64,000 nucleotides of DNA from Akkermansiaceae bacterium (GCA_024233085.1 JACKQC010000021.1:1-64000); one strand, 5' to 3'. Positions 15,500-24,686 are shown, numbered from the stretch's first letter. The notes: generated by a model from the letters alone, not told the origin. Translations and numbers: made by a program.

Positions 15500-18400
15500 T
15501 CACGCGGTTTTCTCGGGATTCTCCGCGAGATCCGGCGCCTCCGGACGATCGATCAGGTGACGGAAGCGGTTGTAGAGGTAGCCCATCGCGAGCAGCACCA
15601 CCGCCACGACGAAGAAGGCGTAGATGCGGTAGAGGGGATCGACGATATCGACGGTGAAAATGCGGACCAGGCAACAAGCCAGGCCGACCAGGCCGACGAT
15701 GCGATAGGGGCGCAGCCGGGCGGCGAGTCCGGTGAGGAAAAGGGCGATGGCGGCCACGCCCCAGAAAACGGTTGTCAACTGGGTGTGCCCGAAATGCGGC
15801 GCCGCGATGGCGGGAAAGGCCAGGCCGAGCGCGGCGAACCCGTGCAGCCAGGCCAGCCCGAGCGGGGAACGGCCGCGGTGGACGAGGAAGAGGCCGTTGG
15901 CGATGACGAGGATGGCGGTCAGGGAAATGGAAAGGCGCCAGGCCGTGCCGGACCCGGAATCGATGGCCTCCACGACCCGGAGCAGCCCGCCGAAGTAAGC
16001 CAGGCCCAGCGGCAGCGCGGACCAGGCCCCCAGCCAGGAAATGCCGAGCCGCCGCCACAGCAGGGTCAGGGCGACGGCGAAGGCGGCCAGCACGCCGAGG
16101 TGCCAGGGATTCGGCGCGGCGTGAAAGCCGGTCACGCACAGCGTCACCGCCGCGAGCAGCCCGGAGACGATGTGAACCGTCTGGACGCCGTGGCTTTTCA
16201 GCGTGTCGCGATCCGCCGCGGCGCGCCGCGCCGACAGACAGAGCCAGGCGAACACGGCGGCGGAAGCCAGCCACCAAGGAAGCGAACCGTCCTCCCAATC
16301 GTGGTCGAGAGCGGCGGAAAATCCGTGCGCCAGCGCCAAACCCAGCGGCAGTCCCGACATCCAGGGCAGGGTGCGGATCGGCGCCGCCGCGGAGACGATG
16401 GCGATTCCGACGGCGAGAGCGGCGTCGGCCATAAACACGGTCGGCATGGCCGCGTTTCCGCGAAAAATCCAGTGCACGGCGAAGATCCAGACACCGTGCA
16501 GGGCCGCGTCGAAGAGTCGCAGCCAGGGGCGGGTCGTGGCGTCGGTCTTCCTCCAGAGGACGAGCGCCGTGGCCAGGGAGACGACGGTCAGGGCGGCGGC
16601 GCAGAGAATCAGTTCGCGGAGAGGCCCCGTGGCGCCGGAGGAATATTTGACCGTGTATTCGAAGAGCCCGGCGGCGAGCGGGATGCCGCCGGCGATCGCG
16701 GGCACGGCGTCCCGCGTGGCGAAAGCGGCGGCGAACAGGATGGCGGCGGCGATCGCGAGGTGAACCGGAAGCAGGAAGGCATTCCCGGTGAAGGCGAGCC
16801 AGACGATCGCTCCGCCGATCCAGAGGGCGAGCAGGCAAAGCAGGGCCAGGGCGATGTCGCCGTCCCAATCGGCTCCGCGAGCTTTTCGCGGCGCGAGGCT
16901 TTGCTGGATCGCCAGAAGGCTCCCGACGGCGGCGGCGATCCAGACGGGCCAGTGCCCGGAGAGGTCGAAGCGCGCCCGGGCGTTCCAGAGCAGGTTGATC
17001 GCGGCGAGAAACCCGAGTCCGGCGAAAAGCGTGCCGACGACCGATGAGCCCGTCCACGCACGCGGCCAGAATCGCCGGACGCCTTCCGCCAATCCGAAGC
17101 CGAGAGCGGCCAGCCAGAATTCGAGGGCGAGATCGCCGTTGGTGTTGAAATTCTGGTCGAGAAAGACGACTCGATACACCGGGACCAGCGCGAACAGGCC
17201 GGCGAGAATGGGAGGGAACCGTTTCGTGAAAACGGCGGGCGCGGCGAGCGCGAGGGCGAGCAGGGTGAGAAAGACCAGGCGCCCGTTGGTGGCGTCGACG
17301 AGGTGGCGGTTCGGTGACACGGCAAGCTGGATCGCGCCCAGGGCGATCAGAGCGGCGCCCAGCCCGCGAAGCAGCGCCACGGGATGAATCGAAAGCGCGC
17401 CCGACTCCGCTTCCGTCCGGAGGGGTGCCCTTCCGTCCCAGCGCGCGTGGAGGGCGAGCCAGGCCGAGAGGCCGAGCAGCGACAGCACGCCGATCACATC
17501 ACGGACCGGCCGCCATTCGCCGACGGTGACAACCGGGTCCGGCAGGTCGCGCAGCATCCAGACGGCCGCCGCGGTGAAAACGACCGCGAACCCGATTTCG
17601 ATCCAGATCAGCCGCGAGCGGCGCCAGGTCCACAACAGGGCGCCCGCCTGAAGGGTCAGCGAGAGCCAGCGAACCGGTCCGTCGAAACGCGCCACGAAGT
17701 AGAGCGCCAGCAGGGCGGCGGCCTTGAGGAAGAAGGTCTCGACGAGAGCGACGGGATGTTTTTTCCAGAATCGCAGCGCGGCAAAGGCGAAGATCAGCAC
17801 GGCAAAGACGAGGTAAAAATCCTCGAGATGGTCGCGAAAAGCGAAGCGGGTGGCGACCCAGCCCGCCAGCACGGCGGCGGAGGTGTTGAAGACGGCGATC
17901 CAGCGCAGGGCCCGGCTCTCGAACGGGCCGGAGGCCGGCGCGGATTTCTCGGCGGCGAGGAAATTGGTCAACTCGAGCAGGGCGGCGAGAAGGACGATGG
18001 AGCCGAGGGCGATCGGGAATGCGGGCGCGTGCCCGGCCGCGGGCCAGTCGCCGGCGGCGAGCAGGAGAAATCCGCTCCAGGCACCCGCCGCGGCCACCGC
18101 GAACGGCGGCAACCAGCGCCGCGGCCACAGAAGGGCCGAGCCGCCGGCGGCGAGGATCAGCAGGCCGGTAATCACGAAATTGTCCAGGTCATGCCGGTGG
18201 GAAAATCCGCAGGAAACGAAGCCGAGCGCCAGCGCCATCGTCGCCACGTGGCGATCGGCCTTCCACAGGCTCCAGGCGAGGATGAGGATCAGCGCCAGAC
18301 CCTGCATCGCGAGGGCCAGGGCCGGGGCCTCGTCGGGGATCACCTTCGTGGGCTCCAGTGCGTAGGCGGCGAAGGCCGTGAAGTAATACAGCGACAGCCC

Positions 18401-19069
18401 GCCCGCCGAAACGAGGCGACCGAAGGCGGTCACCCGCCTCTCCAGCCACATGCCGAGCAGGGTGACGCCCGTCGCAATGGCGGCGAGGGCGGCGATCCGG
18501 ACCGGGGGCTGGACGTCCTCGGCGATGCGGATGCCGAAAAACACCGCCGCGATGATGCCGATGACCAAACCGATCCGAGTCAGCCACCAGCCGAAGATGG
18601 CGGCCTCGGCGTTTTCGCCGCTCGGCGGCCAGAGGTAGAGCCTTTCGAGCAGGGGACGCCATGGGAAAGCGTTCGCGCTTTCGCCGCCGACGGCGGCGGC
18701 GGCGGCGTCCCGCGGGCCTTCGACGGTGCGAATCGCCACCGTGACTTTCGGCTTTTCGGGCGACGCGGGGCGGGACGGCAGCGGCGGCGGTTCGGCGGCC
18801 GCCTTTTCCGGCAGGGGAGGCGGCGAGGATTCGCGGGAGACGGGTACCGGCTTGTCGGTGGCGGTTTCGGGTTCGGCGGGTCCTTCCGGCGCCGGCGCCG
18901 GCGCCTCGGCGGCTTTGGGTTGCGGGGCCGCCTGGCGACGCTCGCGCTGCTCACGCTTGAGAGCGGTGATCTCGGATTCCAGATCGGAAACCCGGTCGCC
19001 CAAGCGGACGAGAGCGGCGATCAGCCAGACGACGCCGGCGCTGAAGAGAAAGAAAAGGAAGACTTCCAT
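15500..19069 (-). CDS. DUF2339 polytopic membrane protein
   Basis: 1189 residues from the ATG at 19067-19069. It begins with one membrane segment (VFLFFLFSAGVVWLIAALV), a coiled-coil-like stretch (LESEITALKREQRERR), and a long Pro/Ala/Glu-rich linker to about residue 110. The remaining 1000 residues are almost continuous hydrophobic helices, more than 25 by eye, which is the DUF2339 architecture. Function is unknown; some members are linked to envelope polymer handling. I excluded the 29-residue extension to 19156, which has no membrane character. It precedes CHAD on the same strand. A 22-bp imperfect palindrome lies at 19131-19152, upstream of the start. Confidence 0.85.
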   Translation of the reverse strand: MEVFLFFLFSAGVVWLIAALVRLGDRVSDLESEITALKREQRERRQAAPQPKAAEAPAPAPEGPAEPETATDKPVPVSRESSPPPLPEKAAAEPPPLPSRPASPEKPKVTVAIRTVEGPRDAAAAAVGGESANAFPWRPLLERLYLWPPSGENAEAAIFGWWLTRIGLVIGIIAAVFFGIRIAEDVQPPVRIAALAAIATGVTLLGMWLERRVTAFGRLVSAGGLSLYYFTAFAAYALEPTKVIPDEAPALALAMQGLALILILAWSLWKADRHVATMALALGFVSCGFSHRHDLDNFVITGLLILAAGGSALLWPRRWLPPFAVAAAGAWSGFLLLAAGDWPAAGHAPAFPIALGSIVLLAALLELTNFLAAEKSAPASGPFESRALRWIAVFNTSAAVLAGWVATRFAFRDHLEDFYLVFAVLIFAFAALRFWKKHPVALVETFFLKAAALLALYFVARFDGPVRWLSLTLQAGALLWTWRRSRLIWIEIGFAVVFTAAAVWMLRDLPDPVVTVGEWRPVRDVIGVLSLLGLSAWLALHARWDGRAPLRTEAESGALSIHPVALLRGLGAALIALGAIQLAVSPNRHLVDATNGRLVFLTLLALALAAPAVFTKRFPPILAGLFALVPVYRVVFLDQNFNTNGDLALEFWLAALGFGLAEGVRRFWPRAWTGSSVVGTLFAGLGFLAAINLLWNARARFDLSGHWPVWIAAAVGSLLAIQQSLAPRKARGADWDGDIALALLCLLALWIGGAIVWLAFTGNAFLLPVHLAIAAAILFAAAFATRDAVPAIAGGIPLAAGLFEYTVKYSSGATGPLRELILCAAALTVVSLATALVLWRKTDATTRPWLRLFDAALHGVWIFAVHWIFRGNAAMPTVFMADAALAVGIAIVSAAAPIRTLPWMSGLPLGLALAHGFSAALDHDWEDGSLPWWLASAAVFAWLCLSARRAAADRDTLKSHGVQTVHIVSGLLAAVTLCVTGFHAAPNPWHLGVLAAFAVALTLLWRRLGISWLGAWSALPLGLAYFGGLLRVVEAIDSGSGTAWRLSISLTAILVIANGLFLVHRGRSPLGLAWLHGFAALGLAFPAIAAPHFGHTQLTTVFWGVAAIALFLTGLAARLRPYRIVGLVGLACCLVRIFTVDIVDPLYRIYAFFVVAVVLLAMGYLYNRFRHLIDRPEAPDLAENPEKTA

Positions 19070-19130
19070 GGTCGAACGGGGTGCGGTTCCTGTGAACTCG
19101 CGCCATTCTACCCGAAAGGGAACGGAAACC

Positions 19131-19152
19131 CGAAATCGATAATCGAATTTCG
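19131..19152. promoter_or_regulatory. Imperfect palindrome upstream of the DUF2339 gene
   Basis: CGAAATCGAT is followed by an almost exact reverse complement with one inserted base, and a further AATCGAT lies just downstream. It sits 62-83 nt before the DUF2339 start codon, a position suitable for an operator. No promoter boxes are clear. Confidence 0.25.
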
Positions 19153-19181
19153 ACAATCGATCTCGTCGATGAAAAACCTCG

Positions 19182-19997
19182 CTACGATCTCCTGAGCGAA
19201 TGTTCCTTGAAGAACTTCACGATCAGCGCCGGCCCGGCCCGCGGATACCGATGGCCGCCGTCGTGCAGGAAAACGATCAGGGGCGCGCCGTTTTCGGAGG
19301 GGTATTGGGTGCAGCCCTCGGCCCAGGCCGAACCCTCGGCGCCGCAGCCGTTGACGGTCTTGACGCGCTCGATCATGAGGCTTTGCCAGGAATATTTCAC
19401 CAGCGGATCGCTTTCCGAGGCGAGGTGCAGGACGGGCTTGGGAGTCAGTTTGTTCGCGCTGCGGGCGGCGACGGCGGCCGAGGGGGCCACGGCGGCGAAG
19501 ACCTCGGGGCGCTCGCCCCAGAGCAGGTAGGTGAAGCCGCCGCCGTTCGAGTGTCCGGTCGCATAGACGCGGGTTTCGTCGATCTTGAACCGTTCCTTCG
19601 CCGTGGCCAGGACGGCGTCGAAAAATTTCAGGTCGCGATCTCCCTCCGCACCGGGCTCGGACTGCCAGCCGTTGCGTTTTCCCTCCGGGTCGGTGAGGCG
19701 TCCCGGGGTGGGCAGGCCCTGCATGTAGATGACGACCGCCTCCGGCCACTCGTCGTGCAGGCGAAAACTCCGCGCCGCCTGGGCCGCCCATCCTCCGTGG
19801 CCGTGAAACCCGAAAACCAGGGGCGAACCCTTTTCCGAGGGCTTGGCGGGAAGGTGGATCAAGGCCTTCCGCTCGAGACCGTCGACGGTCCAGGTGTGCT
19901 CGAGGGGCTGGGGCCTCGCGGCGTCCTGGGCGCGGAGCGGGGTCGAGACGACCGCGAGGGCGGACAGTAGCAGAGGCAGGAAGGTCGGCGTTTTCAT
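19182..19997 (-). CDS. Secreted PHB-depolymerase/LpqC-like esterase
   Basis: 271 residues with a signal peptide (LPLLLSALAVVSTPLRA). The polyhydroxybutyrate-depolymerase / feruloyl-esterase family is shown by FGFHGHGG (oxyanion region, residues 62-69), the nucleophile elbow GHSNG at 148-152 with Ser150, an acidic SESDPLV segment and the terminal His in LHDGGHRYP. It may hydrolyse short polyester or an ester decoration on plant or algal polymer; the family covers both. Its ATG overlaps the stop codon of the preceding gene as ATGA, so the two are translationally coupled and likely to work in the same pathway. Confidence 0.8.
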   Translation of the reverse strand: MKTPTFLPLLLSALAVVSTPLRAQDAARPQPLEHTWTVDGLERKALIHLPAKPSEKGSPLVFGFHGHGGWAAQAARSFRLHDEWPEAVVIYMQGLPTPGRLTDPEGKRNGWQSEPGAEGDRDLKFFDAVLATAKERFKIDETRVYATGHSNGGGFTYLLWGERPEVFAAVAPSAAVAARSANKLTPKPVLHLASESDPLVKYSWQSLMIERVKTVNGCGAEGSAWAEGCTQYPSENGAPLIVFLHDGGHRYPRAGPALIVKFFKEHSLRRS

Positions 19998-22240
19998 GGT
20001 TTTTCGGTCGGGGTGGGCCTTTCGACGGGTTCGTAGTATTCGATGTAGCCGATCATCATTTCGTCGTCGGTCTGGCGGCCCCACTTGACGGTCCGGGTCG
20101 GGTCCGGGTTGGCCTGGTTGGCGGCGCTGTTGTCATACCACGCCGTCGCGCGCACCCGGGTGCCCCGGGGCAGGTGTATCGGTTCCTTCAGCCGGTAGTA
20201 GAGCTGCCAGTTGAAATCGTAGCGCGGCACATCGAGCAGCGTCGTCGTTCCCTCGGCACCGTCGATTTCGTAGCGGAAGGCCTTTCCGCGCGTGTGCAGG
20301 TGCGGGAGAAATCCGAGGACCGTCATGTCCGAGGGGACGGGGCGCTCGGCGCTTTCCTGGTGGTTCGGCGCGCCGGCCGGGATGGAGATTCGCGTGTTGG
20401 CGACGCTGGCGACCTTCACCTCGTAGCGGGGCTCCTCGTCGGCGAAGAAGAAACCGATGCGCGTCAGGTCCTCCGTCGCGGTGCCGTTCGGCGTGTAGTG
20501 CATCTGGAAGCGCAGCTTCGCCCCGGCGGGCAGTTTTTTCGCCATGCCGGCGGGAAACATCTCGCCGCTCGTGCCGGGCACGTAGAGGGCGTAATAGCCG
20601 CCGATTTCGCTGAAGCGCTCGTTCGGATTCTCCGGATCGACGGCGAAAACGATCACGTGATGCACCACCTCGCGGGCGCCGGGTAGGATTTCGAAGCCCC
20701 GAATCCAGCGGTCCCCGGTGAGATGGGTGGGCACCACGAGGTTCACGTAGGGCATCTGTCCCTCCGCTTGGACCGGGACCGGCTTGTCGAAGGCGAATAC
20801 GGCGTCCGGCTCGCCCAGAGTCCATCCCTCCCCGGAAAACGCGAGCGGCGCGGGCGCCTCCGCCGGATCGCCCATCGGCCGGTCGGTGCTGGAAAGCCAG
20901 GCCAGCAGGTCGCGGCGGTCGCGCGCCGACAGCGATCGGTCGTTCGCCCAGGGCGACGATTCCCCGGCCTTCGGGGCGGCGGCGAACCACGGGGGCATCG
21001 TGCCCTCCTCGATCACCCGCCGGATCACCTTGGCGCGGTCGTCCACCTCGGCGAAATCGTCCAGCGCGAAGGGGGCGATCCCCGATTCGTGGTGACATTC
21101 CAAACAGTTCTGCCGCAGGATCCGGGACACGTCGCGGTGGTAGGTCACCTCGCCGGGGTCGGCCGCCTCCGCCGGGGCCGGGGCGAGATCCAGCTCGCAG
21201 CCCGGCGCCAGAGTCGCCGCGATCCGGGGGCGCGCGTTGCCAAGCATCGCCGTCACCGCGTCGAGCAGGTAAGTCTCGCGCGGCTCGTCGCGGCTGTAGT
21301 CCACGCCATAGCGATCGTCCAGAGCCCCCCGATAGACCAGCGTGCGCGCCGGATCGATCAGAAAAACCTCCGTCGTCGTCCGCGCCCCGAGCGACGAGGC
21401 GAAGGCCTCCTCCGAATCGTGAACGTAGGGACCGGAAAAACCGTGCCTCTTCACCGCGGCGGCGAGATCCTCGGGCTTCTCGCTGGCGAAGGGGTTCACC
21501 AGAATGAAGGCCACCCCCCGGGCCGCGAGATCCTTTTCCAGCCGGGCCAGCGCCGGCGCGTAGCGGAGACTGACGGGACAGGTCGTGCTGGTCATCGCGA
21601 TCGCCACGCCCTTCGACGCGGCGGCGATTTCGCCGAGCCGATGCGTCCGACCCGCGAGGTCCGCGAAGCCGATGTCGGGAACCTGCCGCCCGATGCCCGC
21701 CTCGCCCGGATTCGTCACCTCCGGGCCGCTCGTCCGCACCGGATGCGGCGGCTCCGTGGCCGGCGGCACCAGACCGTCGAGGCCCTTGCCCTCCCGCAGC
21801 GCCAGGATCGCCGCCTTTGCCTCCTCGAGTTGCACCGATCCATCGGCGTCCCGATCGAGCAGCGCGAAAAGTTTCGGCTTTGAAACCTCCGCCGCGGTCA
21901 GCACGCCGTCGCCGTCCTTGTCCGCCCCCTTGAAAAGCGCCTCGACCGGCCCCTTGAGCCCGCGGACCGCCGCTTCGGCGTCTTCGGCCCCGAAGGCGGC
22001 GCGGGTTTCCTCCAGCGTGATGGTGCCGTCTCCGTTGCCGTCGAAGCGCTTGAAAAGCAGCCGCTGCGGCAGTTCCGCCCGCGTCACTTTGCCGTCCCCA
22101 TCCCGGTCCACCCGGCGAAAGGCTTCGTCGGCCGTTTCGGAGCGGGCCGTGGCCGGGGAAAATCCCAACGGAAGCGAAACCGCGAGGAAGGCCGCGGCGC
22201 GACGGAGGCAAACGCAGGAGCAAAGCGGGAAGCGGAGCAT
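19994..22240 (-). CDS. EF-hand, redoxin, c-type haem and copper monooxygenase fusion
   Basis: 748 residues from the ATG at 22238-22240, with a signal peptide ending near SETADE. In order: four EF-hand loops (DRDGDGKVTRAE at 44, DGNGDGTITLEE at 67, DKDGDGVLTAAE at 108, DRDADGSVQLEE at 129); an AhpC/TSA-like redoxin at 180-335 with a single TCPVS Cys221; a c-type haem motif CLECH at 379-383; and a C-terminal type II ascorbate-dependent copper monooxygenase-like region with HHVIVFAV, MHYTPNG and HLHTRG as copper-ligand candidates. Known from PVC genomes as a domain set; the substrate is unknown. It overlaps the downstream esterase by 4 nt. Confidence 0.8.
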   Translation of the reverse strand: MLRFPLCSCVCLRRAAAFLAVSLPLGFSPATARSETADEAFRRVDRDGDGKVTRAELPQRLLFKRFDGNGDGTITLEETRAAFGAEDAEAAVRGLKGPVEALFKGADKDGDGVLTAAEVSKPKLFALLDRDADGSVQLEEAKAAILALREGKGLDGLVPPATEPPHPVRTSGPEVTNPGEAGIGRQVPDIGFADLAGRTHRLGEIAAASKGVAIAMTSTTCPVSLRYAPALARLEKDLAARGVAFILVNPFASEKPEDLAAAVKRHGFSGPYVHDSEEAFASSLGARTTTEVFLIDPARTLVYRGALDDRYGVDYSRDEPRETYLLDAVTAMLGNARPRIAATLAPGCELDLAPAPAEAADPGEVTYHRDVSRILRQNCLECHHESGIAPFALDDFAEVDDRAKVIRRVIEEGTMPPWFAAAPKAGESSPWANDRSLSARDRRDLLAWLSSTDRPMGDPAEAPAPLAFSGEGWTLGEPDAVFAFDKPVPVQAEGQMPYVNLVVPTHLTGDRWIRGFEILPGAREVVHHVIVFAVDPENPNERFSEIGGYYALYVPGTSGEMFPAGMAKKLPAGAKLRFQMHYTPNGTATEDLTRIGFFFADEEPRYEVKVASVANTRISIPAGAPNHQESAERPVPSDMTVLGFLPHLHTRGKAFRYEIDGAEGTTTLLDVPRYDFNWQLYYRLKEPIHLPRGTRVRATAWYDNSAANQANPDPTRTVKWGRQTDDEMMIGYIEYYEPVERPTPTEKP

Positions 22241-22529
22241 CGTTCCCAATAGAACGCCGGGAACGCGGAACGGTTACATTTTTCTTCGTTCCGATCCGGG
22301 GTGGGACGGAGGGACGCCGCGCGGTCGCCCGGTGCCCACGGGCGCGGGACTGGCCGGTTGCAAGGGCTGTGTGCTTCCAGGCGGGACCGGGAGCGCGGCT
22401 TCGTTTGCCGGTCGGGGGCTGTCGGCGAGGATTGGCGACCGGGAGGACGATGTCAGGTCTTAGGCGAAGCCGAAGCCGAAGCCGTTGCGTTTCGACCCTT
22501 GTCCGGCGGGTCGATTTTAGCGTGGGAAT

Positions 22530-22862
22530 TCATTTCGGGATCACGATCCATTGATCAACTGCGATTACATCGCTCTTGTCTCTGTTTGCATCTTTAATCG
22601 CTTGAACGGACACCCCATATTTTTGTGAAATTCGGAAAAGCGTATCTCCCTTCTTGATCTGGTAAAGCGTCTGGAGATCGCCTTTGATTGCCGATTTTGA
22701 AGTGTTTACAATCAAGTCCGTCATCGATCTATCGTCGGGAACCACAATGACCGACCTGGTAGGTTTGGTCCGCGTAGCCCTATTCGCTCGCAAGGCCATG
22801 ACCGTTGCGGTAACTCCGACGAGGAGGGCTGTTGCAATGTAGCCAATAATTCTCGATTGCAT
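22530..22862 (-). CDS. Membrane-anchored LysM domain protein
   Basis: 110 residues from the ATG at 22860-22862. One N-terminal membrane segment (IIGYIATALLVGVTATVMAL, about 5-24), a basic linker, and a C-terminal LysM domain (YQIKKGDTLFRISQKYGVSV through VDQWIVIPK, about 65-110). LysM binds peptidoglycan or chitin, so it probably tethers the inner membrane to the cell wall. The DNA is clearly richer in A and T than its neighbours, suggesting a different origin or recent arrival. The open frame extends to 23117, but the extra 85 residues precede the membrane anchor and look spurious. The gene borders the repeat island. Confidence 0.7.
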   Translation of the reverse strand: MQSRIIGYIATALLVGVTATVMALRANRATRTKPTRSVIVVPDDRSMTDLIVNTSKSAIKGDLQTLYQIKKGDTLFRISQKYGVSVQAIKDANRDKSDVIAVDQWIVIPK

Positions 22863-23317
22863 CAGTTGCAGCGGACAGGGTTTCTTCACCGAAGAGTAAA
22901 ATTCCACAGACGCCACCCTAAACAGTGATGAGCGGCGTCCACAATTTTGGGGAAAAAGCGGCAGCCCCGCAACCATCCTTTCGCCCTCCTCCGCGGAACG
23001 TAAACGCCGGCACCCGCACGACAGCACCGAGAAACCCCGACAGAACCCCCGACCGGACGCGGGCGGTAAAATACCGCCCCTCCTTGGAATTTCCCCGCCT
23101 TCGATCGCGCCCCTCAAAAACCCAAAAGAGAAAATTCGCGTCCCTTCGCGGTTCCAAGAAATACATAAGCGCCGATTTGCCTTCGGCGGTCTCCGCTTCG
23201 CTCCGGCTGCGAAGATCCGCAGTTCGAGAAAGAACCGTTCCCATCCGCGGCCCGGAAGCCATTTCGCTTAGTTTGTCGCAGCAAAGCCGGAGCTTGGAGG
23301 GGGTGAGCCGGAGCTTT
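22863..23317. other. Gene-free start of the repeat island
   Basis: No supportable gene on either strand. It contains a perfect hairpin at 23061-23079 (GGGCGGTA, loop AAA, TACCGCCC), and around 23145 the sequence CGTCCCTTCGCGGTTC, whose core reappears reversed at about 40427-40440. Imperfect 21-bp repeat units begin near 23286. Confidence 0.5.
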
Positions 23318-23574
23318 GAGGCCCCGATCGGGAGCTGGGGAGCCCCCCATCGGCGGCTATCGAGCCCCCGATCGCCAGGTCCATAGCTCCCGATGGGCAG
23401 CTCCGAGCCCCCGACCACCACCTCACGAGCCCCCGATCGGGTGCTCCTTAGCTGCCGATCACCGGCTCTCCAGCTCCCGATCGGCGGCAAAAAGCTCCGG
23501 CGTCGGAGCGATCGAGCACCCCATCGGCAGCTCAAAGCTCCGGCTCACCAGCTCCGAGCCCCCGATGGGGTGCT
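23318..23574. repeat. Array of about 12 degenerate 21-bp tandem repeats
   Basis: Read as units of 21 bp (eight units), 22 bp (three) and 23 bp (one). The common core is GAGCCCCCGATCGG followed by GC-rich ends; the CGATCG centre is often altered to CGATGG or CCATCG. Because 21 is divisible by three, the array is open in several frames and yields repeating heptapeptides containing PIG, which are not a protein. Confidence 0.75.
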
Positions 23575-23707
23575 CGGAGGGGGGTACCCCCCTGCTCGGA
23601 GCACCCCTCTTTTGGATTGGTAACCGGCTTGCTATCAGAATTTTGCGGCAATTCCGAGTCAATTCGGACGCTGAATGCCGATTTCGGCTCCTGAATCGGC
23701 CGTTTTC

Positions 23708-23795
23708 GAATCAACCCTGTTGAATCCCCGATCTGACCCTGTTGGACTTTGGACCCAACAGGGTTGAGTCGGGGACCCAACAGGGTTGGGTTGGT
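23708..23795. repeat. Cluster of four half-sites of the 41-bp element
   Basis: Half-sites TCAACCCTGTTGAATC (23711), TGACCCTGTTGGACT (23734), GACCCAACAGGGTTGAGTC (23752) and GACCCAACAGGGTTGGGT (23774). The second and third form a full element with a shorter centre; the others are extra arms. Confidence 0.85.
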
Positions 23796-23949
23796 AAGTC
23801 GTGGGCGGGGGAATCGGCCGCCCCCGGCTTCGGCGGAGGGGTGAGGAACGCCCGAGGCCTCCCGGGCATCACGGCGGCTCGGCGGGGACGCCTCGCCCCA
23901 CCCGGCTGCCGCCGATCGCGACGGGGGCGCGGTGTGGTACGGTGCGGTG

Positions 23950-23973
23950 CGGGCCAATCGCACGGTCGCGAGG
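23950..23973. repeat. 24-bp direct repeat, left copy
   Basis: Starts CGGGCCAATCGCACGG and matches 24749-24772 at 23 of 24 positions in the same orientation, about 800 bp apart. It lies just outside the left inverted arm. Confidence 0.8.
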
Positions 23974-23982
23974 GGTGGCTCG

Positions 23983-24074
23983 GGTGAATTTGGCCTTCAG
24001 CCAAACCCGATTTTCACGATCAAAACCCTGGGGCGTTGCCCCAGGCTACGGTGAACGAAGGCCTTCAGCCTTCG
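23983..24074. repeat. Left arm of a hairpin-module inverted repeat
   Basis: Three modules in order: GGTGA plus a hairpin (TTTGGC-CTTCA-GCCAAA) at 23983-24005; CCTGGGGCGTTGCCCCAGG, an 8-bp perfect stem, plus CTA at 24027-24048; GGTGA plus a hairpin (CGAAGGC-CTTCA-GCCTTCG) at 24050-24074. The same modules and spacings occur reversed at 24597-24686. Confidence 0.8.
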
Positions 24075-24123
24075 GGGGCCAGCGCGAATCTCCCGGCGAT
24101 CCGGCCGCCTTTCACGCAGGGGG

Positions 24124-24600
24124 CAGTTTTCAGTTTTCAGTTTTCAGTTTTCAGTTTTCGGTCGCCGGTCGCCGGTTGCCGGTTGCCGGTCGCCGGTCGC
24201 CGGTCGCCGGTTGCCGGTCGCCGGTCGTCGGTCGCCGGTCGTCGGTCGCCGGTCGCCGGTCGGTCGTTGGTCGTTGGTCGCCGGTCGGATTTCAGTCGCC
24301 AGGCTTTCGGAGTCGCCGGTCGCCGGTCTTTGGTCGCAGTTTGGTCGCCGGGCTTTGGGCCGGTCGTCGGCTTTGGGTTGGCTTTGGGTCGGGCTTCGGG
24401 CTTCGGGTCTTTGGTCGCCGGTCGTCGGTCGTCGGTCGTCGGTCGTCGGTCGTCGGTCGTCGGTCGTTGGGCTTCGGATTTCGGATTTCGGATTTCGGAT
24501 TTCGGATTTCGGGCTTCGGGCTTCGGGCTTCGGGCTTTGGGCTTGGGCTTCGGGCTTCGGGCTTCGGGCTTCGGGCTTCGGGCTTCGGGCTTCGGGCGTT
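24124..24600. repeat. Heptanucleotide repeat tract with several different 7-mers
   Basis: Successive blocks all have a 7-bp period: CAGTTTT five times (24124-24158), GGTCGCC/GGTTGCC variants (to about 24300), a degenerate stretch, GTCGTCG six times (24421-24462), GGATTTC five times (24476-24510) and GGGCTTC about ten times with variants (24511-24600). Reading frames stay open on both strands because 21 nt encode a repeating heptapeptide; none is treated as a gene. Confidence 0.9.
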
Positions 24601-24686
24601 GGCCAACGGCCAACCTCACCCTAGCCTGGGGCAACGCCCCAGGAAGGGCCGTGCCGAGCCGGTCGTTGGCTGAAAGCCAACCTCAC
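24597..24686. repeat. Right arm of a hairpin-module inverted repeat
   Basis: Reverse-oriented counterpart of 23983-24074: a hairpin GTTGGCC/GGCCAAC plus TCACC (24597-24620), the exact reverse complement of the left-hand 22-bp module at 24622-24643, and a hairpin GTTGGCT/AGCCAAC plus CTCACC at 24664-24686. Module spacing (1 nt and 20 nt) matches the left arm (1 and 21 nt). Confidence 0.8.

Noticed and set aside
22918..23535. A minus-strand open frame with PIGS/APDR repeats
   Set aside because: It is the translation of the 21-bp array and its flank, with no domain or ribosome-binding site.
23318..23574. A CRISPR array
   Set aside because: The units abut with no spacers, vary in sequence, and no cas gene is present.
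23801..24673. Open frames with VAGRRSPVAG-type repeats, on both strands
   Set aside because: A 7-bp period is open in several frames, so these peptides follow from the repeat and not from coding selection.
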